From CAZFQD01 sp964520885 (lineage in GTDB: Bacteria; Bacillota; Clostridia; Oscillospirales; SIG519): a stretch of DNA of 8,902 nt. The position numbers and the translations under genes were made by a program. The stretch lies in the NCBI GenBank assembly GCA_964520885.1, contig CAZFQD010000095.1:1-8902 (forward strand), given 5' to 3'. This document shows, in pieces, positions 4,552-8,902 of this stretch. The notes below the pieces were generated by a model. That model searched no databases. It saw only the letters and a list, made by a program, of their open reading frames with translations, and was not told where the DNA came from. Within the stretch, counting starts at the first letter, position 1. Every line of letters begins with the position of its first letter.

Positions 4552-6246
4552 CTACATTCTTTCAGGTGCCGTAATTTTCAATAAATTAAGCGAATTGCCA
4601 ATTACAGTTTTTACACAATTGCAAAGCAAAAGCCTTGCTTGCATAAGCTGCTCATTATCATTTTTAACACGAACAGAATTATAAAACTTATGAAATAAAG
4701 AAGCTAATTCAATAGCATATCTTGTAATTCTTGAAGGGTCATAATATTTTGCTGATTCTAATATTTCTTGTGGAAAAGATGCAAGATATTTAATTAAAAC
4801 AAGTTCTTCATCTTGGGTTAATAAGTTTAAATTTACTTTATTTAAAGGTTTTATTTTAATTCCTTCATCTTCAATATGCCTTAAAATGCTTGAAATCCTT
4901 GCAAACGCATATTGAACATAATAAACAGGATTTTGGCTTGATTGTTCTATTGCTAAATCAAGGTCAAAATCAAAATGGCTGTCTGCCGCTCTTAAATTAA
5001 AGAAAAACCGTGCGGCATCAATTGAAGTTTCAATTAATAAATCCTTTAAGGTAATTGATTTTCCCGTTCTTTTTGACATTTTAACAGGTTTACCATCAGA
5101 CATTAAACGAACCATTTGTATTAAAATAATGTTAAGCCTTGAACTATCAATTCCAATGGCATCCATAGCACCCTTTAATCGGGCTATATGACCGTGATGG
5201 TCTGCTCCCCAAATATTAATGGCTATATCAAAGTTTCTTTTTAAAAATTTATTTCTGTGATAAGCAATATCGGCGGCAAAATAAGTGGGAAAGCCATTTG
5301 CTCTAATTAAAACTTCATCTTTTTCTGCACCAAAATTGGTGGCTTTATACCAAAGAGCACCTTCATTTTCATAGGTATAGCCATTATCTTTTAAAATTTT
5401 AATTGTATCGTCTAACTCACCTGAATTGTAAAGAGTGCTTTCATAAAACCAATTATCATAATTAATTCTGTAAGTTGCTAAATCGTTTTTAATAATTTCA
5501 ATATTTTTATTTAAAGCATAATCAATTAAGGCTTTTCGCCGTTGGTCTTCATTGGAATTTAGAAATTTATCGCCATTAATTAAAGAGAATTCTTCTATTC
5601 TTTCCTTAATGTCTTCTCCTTGATAGCCGTCCTCAGGAAAGGGGAAATTCTGCTCGCCTTTATACTTTTGAAAATACCTTGCATTAAGAGATTGATAAAA
5701 CTTTTCAATTTGATTTCCGGCATCATTTACATAAAATTCTCTGCTAACTTCATTTCCAGCCCAATGTAAAACTTGTGCTAAACAATCGCCCAAAGCACCA
5801 CCCCTTGCATTACCCATATGCATTGGTCCGGTTGGGTTTGCAGAAACAAATTCCACCATTATTTTTTGAGGGTTTTGGCTTTTTGATTTTCCATAGTCAT
5901 TCCCATTATTAATAATGCTTTCTAAAACAAAACTAAAAAAATCTTTATTAGCAAAAAAGTTTATAAAACCCGGACCTGCAATTTCGCATTTATCAATATA
6001 AGTATTTGAAAAATCAATGTATTTTATAATTATTTCTGCTACTTTTCTTGGAGGTAATTTTAAAAGTTTTGCATATTGCATAGCAAAATTACAAGCAAAA
6101 TCTCCATGCCCTTTTTCTTTTGAAACTTCAATTGTAATAGTTCCAATTTCAATCTTTTCAAGTTCATTATTTATTAAGGCATTATTGTATGCTTTCAACA
6201 ATTTTTCGCTTAGTTGATTTTCAACTGTAAGAATTGGATTGACCAT
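4552..6246 (-). CDS. argS: Arginyl-tRNA synthetase
   Basis: A 564-residue class I aminoacyl-tRNA synthetase that charges tRNA-Arg with arginine using ATP, in the cytoplasm. An N-terminal Arg-tRNA-synthetase-N domain covers about residues 8-100 (GDFACNFAM). The catalytic Rossmann fold begins at VEFVSANPTGPMHMGNARGG; the HIGH signature is H143-M-G-N146. FYVNDAGNQI (171-180), WGADHHGH (346-353) and KMSKR (389-393, followed by TGK) complete the active site. The C-terminal part from about 440 is the DALR anticodon-binding domain (VQYAFARI). Length is normal and no key residue is missing. ATG 6246 lies 26 nt inside the DUF1934 gene; AAAGGAGG (6266-6259) is 12 nt upstream, a longer gap than usual, and coupling to the upstream gene may help initiation. 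Last gene of the ddl-murI-DUF1934-argS cluster. Confidence 0.97.
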   Translation of the reverse strand: MVNPILTVENQLSEKLLKAYNNALINNELEKIEIGTITIEVSKEKGHGDFACNFAMQYAKLLKLPPRKVAEIIIKYIDFSNTYIDKCEIAGPGFINFFANKDFFSFVLESIINNGNDYGKSKSQNPQKIMVEFVSANPTGPMHMGNARGGALGDCLAQVLHWAGNEVSREFYVNDAGNQIEKFYQSLNARYFQKYKGEQNFPFPEDGYQGEDIKERIEEFSLINGDKFLNSNEDQRRKALIDYALNKNIEIIKNDLATYRINYDNWFYESTLYNSGELDDTIKILKDNGYTYENEGALWYKATNFGAEKDEVLIRANGFPTYFAADIAYHRNKFLKRNFDIAINIWGADHHGHIARLKGAMDAIGIDSSRLNIILIQMVRLMSDGKPVKMSKRTGKSITLKDLLIETSIDAARFFFNLRAADSHFDFDLDLAIEQSSQNPVYYVQYAFARISSILRHIEDEGIKIKPLNKVNLNLLTQDEELVLIKYLASFPQEILESAKYYDPSRITRYAIELASLFHKFYNSVRVKNDNEQLMQARLLLCNCVKTVIGNSLNLLKITAPERM

Positions 6247-6682
6247 TTGAGTAATTTGCCTCCTTTATGGATATGTTAAATGAATTATCACTAGCGATAC
6301 TATGATTTAATTCTAAAGAGTATTGTGCAGTTATTTCTCCACCACAATTATTCAAATTTGATATAATATTAGCGGTTTTTACTCCCATAATAATATCTCC
6401 AAAAGCAGTTGTGTAGTGGCATAAATGTCTTGTCCCTTTTTCTAAAATAAGTTGGCTTTTATGTTTTCCGCTTCTCGTTATAGTAACTCTTTCATTACCT
6501 TCAACCTTAACAGTAGTTAAAACTCCTGCTAAACCTGTTAATTCAGTTTCATTGTAGGAAATAATTTTATTTCCTGCTCTGCAATGATATTGCCCATTTG
6601 TTATAAATTCAATGGTTTCTCCTTGATTATCTTCAAATATATTTTGGGTTCCTTTTATTGTAATTAAAACATCTTTTTTCAT
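6221..6682 (-). CDS. DUF1934 (YwiB-like) small beta-barrel protein
   Basis: A 153-residue protein of the DUF1934 family, like Bacillus YwiB. Family features include the opening KKDVLITIKGTQ, the central SYNETELTGLAGVLTTVKVEG (about residues 42-62), the ITRSG and LEKGTRH motifs near 69-88, and the end GGEITAQYSLELNH...FNISIKE. The fold is a calycin-like barrel; the biochemical role is unknown. It has no signal peptide or membrane segment. ATG 6682 is preceded by AGAAAGG (6697-6691) with about 8 nt between; a GTG at 6706 would overlap the end of murI and has no such site. It follows murI after 17 nt and overlaps argS by 26 nt, so the three are very likely one transcript. Its constant position beside argS suggests a link to translation or the envelope, but that is inference. 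Confidence 0.9.
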   Translation of the reverse strand: MKKDVLITIKGTQNIFEDNQGETIEFITNGQYHCRAGNKIISYNETELTGLAGVLTTVKVEGNERVTITRSGKHKSQLILEKGTRHLCHYTTAFGDIIMGVKTANIISNLNNCGGEITAQYSLELNHSIASDNSFNISIKEANYSNGQSNSYS

Positions 6683-6699
6683 TAGTAAATCCTTTCTAA

Positions 6700-7512
6700 T
6701 CAACACAGTTCTATATCTATTTTTTCTACTTTACCTATTAAGTCGTTTTCAAGAAAAATTATTGCATTTTTAGTGAAACTTTCTACACCATCACTTACAA
6801 AATATGAATAGTTAGCCTTACTTGCTTGGCAACACATATCTTGCTGGGCAAGCATTTTTGATAGCGTTAATGCAGTTTGCTTGCCAGCATCAATTAATGT
6901 AACAGAACTGCCCATAATTTTTGAAATTATTTTTTTGAGTAGGGGATAGTGAGTGCAACCTAAAATAATTGTATCAACTTTTGCTTTAATTAAAGGTTCT
7001 AAGTATTGTTGTGCCACTAAATAAGAAATTTGATTATCTTCATTAAAATACCCGTTTTCAACAAGCGGAACAAATAGGGGACAAGCTTTGTTTGTTATTT
7101 TAAGTGAATTATTAATGTTTAATAGAGCTTTTTCGTAAGCCATACTATTTATTGTGGCAATTGTTCCTAAAACTCCAATATTATTGTTTTTTGTCACTTT
7201 AACAGCAGAATTAACAGCACTTTCTAAAACTCCAATTAACGGAACTGCGGAAGATTTTTTTGCTTCATTAATTGCAACTGAACTAATAGTGCCACAGGCA
7301 ACTACTATTGCCTTAATATTTTTGCTTAACAAAAATTTTATATCTTGGTAAGTGTATTTAATTATTATTTCTTTTGAACGATTACCATAGGGAACTCTAC
7401 TTGTGTCCCCAAAATATACGATGCTTTCATTAGGAAGAACTTTCATTATTTCTTTAACACACGACAATCCTCCTAAGCCGGAGTCAAAAACTCCAATAGG
7501 TCTATTATCCAT
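6700..7512 (-). CDS. murI: Glutamate racemase
   Basis: A 270-residue enzyme interconverting L- and D-glutamate, supplying D-glutamate for MurD in peptidoglycan synthesis. The two pseudo-symmetric domains are visible: PIGVFDSGLGGLS (residues 5-17) with D10, YFGDTSRVPYGNRS (33-46), the first catalytic cysteine C73 in VVACGTISS, and the second, C186, in ILGCTHYPLL. Most family members have CNT where this has CGT, so the Asn next to the catalytic cysteine is Gly. I chose ATG 7512 because the family similarity begins there; ATGs at 7524 and 7533 are close alternatives. AAAGGA lies 12 nt upstream and GGGA 6 nt upstream. The frame stays open to 7620, but that extension is encoded by a MITE-like element. 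It follows ddl and precedes the DUF1934 gene by 17 nt. Confidence 0.94.
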   Translation of the reverse strand: MDNRPIGVFDSGLGGLSCVKEIMKVLPNESIVYFGDTSRVPYGNRSKEIIIKYTYQDIKFLLSKNIKAIVVACGTISSVAINEAKKSSAVPLIGVLESAVNSAVKVTKNNNIGVLGTIATINSMAYEKALLNINNSLKITNKACPLFVPLVENGYFNEDNQISYLVAQQYLEPLIKAKVDTIILGCTHYPLLKKIISKIMGSSVTLIDAGKQTALTLSKMLAQQDMCCQASKANYSYFVSDGVESFTKNAIIFLENDLIGKVEKIDIELC

Positions 7513-7545
7513 TTTAAGTCCCATTCCTTTCATTAAAGGCACAAA

Positions 7546-7673
7546 GTTTGGAAAAAATAAGTAGTGCAGAGCAAGGCGTAAGGCGATAAAATGTCCGTGC
7601 CGCATATTCTTTATATGCAAACGGGAATTTTTAAGACGACAACGAAACTATGTGCTGCTTATTTCTTTCAAAC
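7546..7673. mobile_element. MITE-like element with terminal inverted repeats between ddl and murI
   Basis: The left end (from 7546, GTTTGGAAAAAATAAGTAG) and the complement of the right end (from 7673, GTTTGAAAGAAATAAGCAG) agree at 20 of 26 positions. Two of the differences are T/C, which would still pair as G-U in RNA. Inside, GCATAT (7602-7607) and ATATGC (7613-7618) form a hairpin with TCTTT loop, flanked by CCGT/ACGG (7595-7598 and 7621-7624). The whole could fold as one long imperfect hairpin. It carries no transposase. The right end is 8 nt from the ddl stop and the left end 33 nt from the murI start. No clear target duplication is visible. A structured RNA is the alternative. Confidence 0.6.
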
Positions 7674-7681
7674 TACCCACC

Positions 7682-8752
7682 TTAATTATTTCTTTCTAAT
7701 GCTAATTCAATTAAACGGTCTAAAAGCATTGAATAAGGTATGCCTGACGCCTCTAATAGTTTTGGATACATACTAATAGAAGTGAAACCGGGCATTGTGT
7801 TAATTTCATTAAATATAATTCTATTAGTAACCTTATTAACAAAAAAATCCACTCTTGATAAACCTTTGCAATCAAGAGCCTTAAAAACTAAAAGTGCAAT
7901 TTCTCTGACGGAATCTGAAGTTATTTCATCAATCCTTGCTGGAATAAATAAAAGTGAATTATCGTCATTATATTTAGCAGTATAATCGTAAAAATCTCTA
8001 CTTGGAGCAATTTCACCGCAAACTGATGCTATAGGGTGTTCATTTCCTAAAACTGCAACCTCAATTTCAGCACCATCAATAAACTCTTCAATTAATATTT
8101 TATTCCCATATTTTGAGGCTTGTTCTATAGAAATAATCAGTTCATCCTTGTTTTGTGCTTTTGAAATGCCTATTGAAGAGCCGGTGCTTGAAGGCTTAAC
8201 AAAAACAGGGTAAGTAAATTCATTTTCAATATTATTAGTTTCTTTTTCAAAATCGTTTTTAAAATCTAAAAAATTTATTAGTATCCATTTTGCTTGAGTA
8301 ATATTGTATTTATCTAAAATAATTTTTGTAATAGTTTTATCCATACAATTTGCACTTGAAGCAACATAGGGACCAACATAGGGAATATTTGCTAATTCAA
8401 AAAGGCCTTGAATAGTTCCGTCCTCTCCATTTTTTCCATGCAAAACTGGAAAAATAACATCAATAGGAACAATTGAAAATTTATTGTCCTTCAATTTTAA
8501 TAATCCTTTTGTGTTAGTAGATGGAGATAAAATTGCTTCTATATTATCTTTCTCATTTTCCCAAGCACCACTTTTTATATTTTCAGAAGTTGAATTTGTT
8601 AGAAGCCATTTACCCTCTTTTGTAATACCGACCTTAATCACATTATATTTATTTTTATTAAGATTATCAATAACACTTGAACTTGATACTAACGAAATGC
8701 TATGTTCGCTTGATGCACCACCAAAAATTACTAATAAATTATTTTTATTCAC
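7682..8752 (-). CDS. ddl: D-alanine--D-alanine ligase
   Basis: A 356-residue ATP-grasp enzyme joining two D-alanines for the peptidoglycan pentapeptide. Visible features are the N-terminal FGGASSEHSISLVS with E16 for the first D-Ala site, HGKNGEDGTIQG (105-116), the ATP-loop FVKPSSTGSSIGIS (184-197), ASVCGEIAPSRDFYDYTAKY (242-261) and FNEINTMPGFTSISMYP (314-330) with metal ligands E and N. The YDYxAKY omega-loop tyrosine is typical of D-Ala-D-Ala ligases rather than the D-Ala-D-Lac enzymes of vancomycin resistance. GTG 8752 is preferred because GAGGAG (8766-8761) is 8 nt upstream; GTG 8761 would overlap that site. First gene of the cluster; a TATAAAT (8797-8791) upstream lacks a good -35 box, so its promoter is uncertain. 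Confidence 0.95.
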   Translation of the reverse strand: MNKNNLLVIFGGASSEHSISLVSSSSVIDNLNKNKYNVIKVGITKEGKWLLTNSTSENIKSGAWENEKDNIEAILSPSTNTKGLLKLKDNKFSIVPIDVIFPVLHGKNGEDGTIQGLFELANIPYVGPYVASSANCMDKTITKIILDKYNITQAKWILINFLDFKNDFEKETNNIENEFTYPVFVKPSSTGSSIGISKAQNKDELIISIEQASKYGNKILIEEFIDGAEIEVAVLGNEHPIASVCGEIAPSRDFYDYTAKYNDDNSLLFIPARIDEITSDSVREIALLVFKALDCKGLSRVDFFVNKVTNRIIFNEINTMPGFTSISMYPKLLEASGIPYSMLLDRLIELALERNN

Positions 8753-8902
8753 AAATGACACTCCTCAAATCAATTATATAAAATGTTATGATTTATACTA
8801 TCACATAAGAACGATAAAGGCAAACAAAAATATGTTAAAAATATTATATATTAAATTGCAATATAAAATGCCCAACTTTTTAAAATATTTTTTATGTTAA
8901 GC
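8753..8902. other. AT-rich region upstream of ddl, no gene seen
   Basis: These 150 nt contain the ddl ribosome binding site and possible -10 boxes on the minus strand (TATAAT 8778-8773, TATAAAT 8797-8791), none with a -35 box at a proper distance. Frames that remain open here are shadows of ddl extended into AT-rich sequence. No terminator or RNA gene was seen. Confidence 0.5.

Noticed and set aside
7513..7620. N-terminal extension of MurI (36 extra residues)
   Set aside because: It is encoded mainly by the MITE-like element and shows no racemase similarity; the family start is at MDNRPIGVFDSG.
7682..8752. Vancomycin-resistance type D-Ala-D-Lac ligase
   Set aside because: The omega loop has the YDYxAKY tyrosine typical of ordinary D-Ala-D-Ala ligases, and no vanH- or vanX-like gene is present in the window.
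8484..8900. Plus-strand open frame of 138 codons opposite the ddl start
   Set aside because: Mostly the complement of ddl extended into AT-rich sequence, with no family resemblance.

Overview
The window is strongly AT-rich and looks like chromosome of a spore-forming, low-GC Gram-positive anaerobe of the class Clostridia. Four things point there: an AbrB regulator with a cysteine-paired tail next to the start of metG, the spore-maturation pair spmA-spmB, strong GGAGG ribosome binding sites with occasional GTG starts, and a cell-wall/translation cluster ddl - murI - DUF1934 gene - argS. The species cannot be read from the sequence alone.

Left part (1-1671): the first codons of metG run off the left edge on the minus strand. 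abrB lies upstream of it on the same strand, with its own promoter and terminator, and spmA and spmB are transcribed divergently on the plus strand. spmB starts inside the end of spmA, with its ribosome binding site in spmA, so the two are probably translated together.

Middle part (1672-4551): a 443-nt gene-free stretch full of palindromic repeats leads into three plus-strand genes of unknown function (2115-4146), closed by a good terminator. All three proteins pair a membrane segment (or lipoprotein-type signal) with cysteine-pair, probably metal-binding, sites. The last one ends in two Ltp-type repeats, the domain of a phage-encoded lipoprotein that blocks superinfection. A 39-nt segment with a promoter-like core occurs twice: upstream of the first gene and across the end of the second. 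In the first place it can also be read as the tail of a lost copy of the second gene, so the region may have grown by duplication. This is the best candidate for an undescribed system; its function is inference. The stretch 4147-4551 holds the terminator, a GC-rich double hairpin, nine heptad repeats and a perfect palindrome beside the argS stop.

Right part (4552-8902): the minus-strand cluster makes the D-Ala-D-Ala dipeptide (Ddl) and D-glutamate (MurI) for peptidoglycan, a DUF1934 protein, and arginyl-tRNA synthetase. argS starts inside the DUF1934 gene. A 128-bp MITE-like element with terminal inverted repeats separates ddl from murI and makes a false N-terminal extension of murI possible. 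No rRNA, tRNA, CRISPR array or intact transposase gene was seen.
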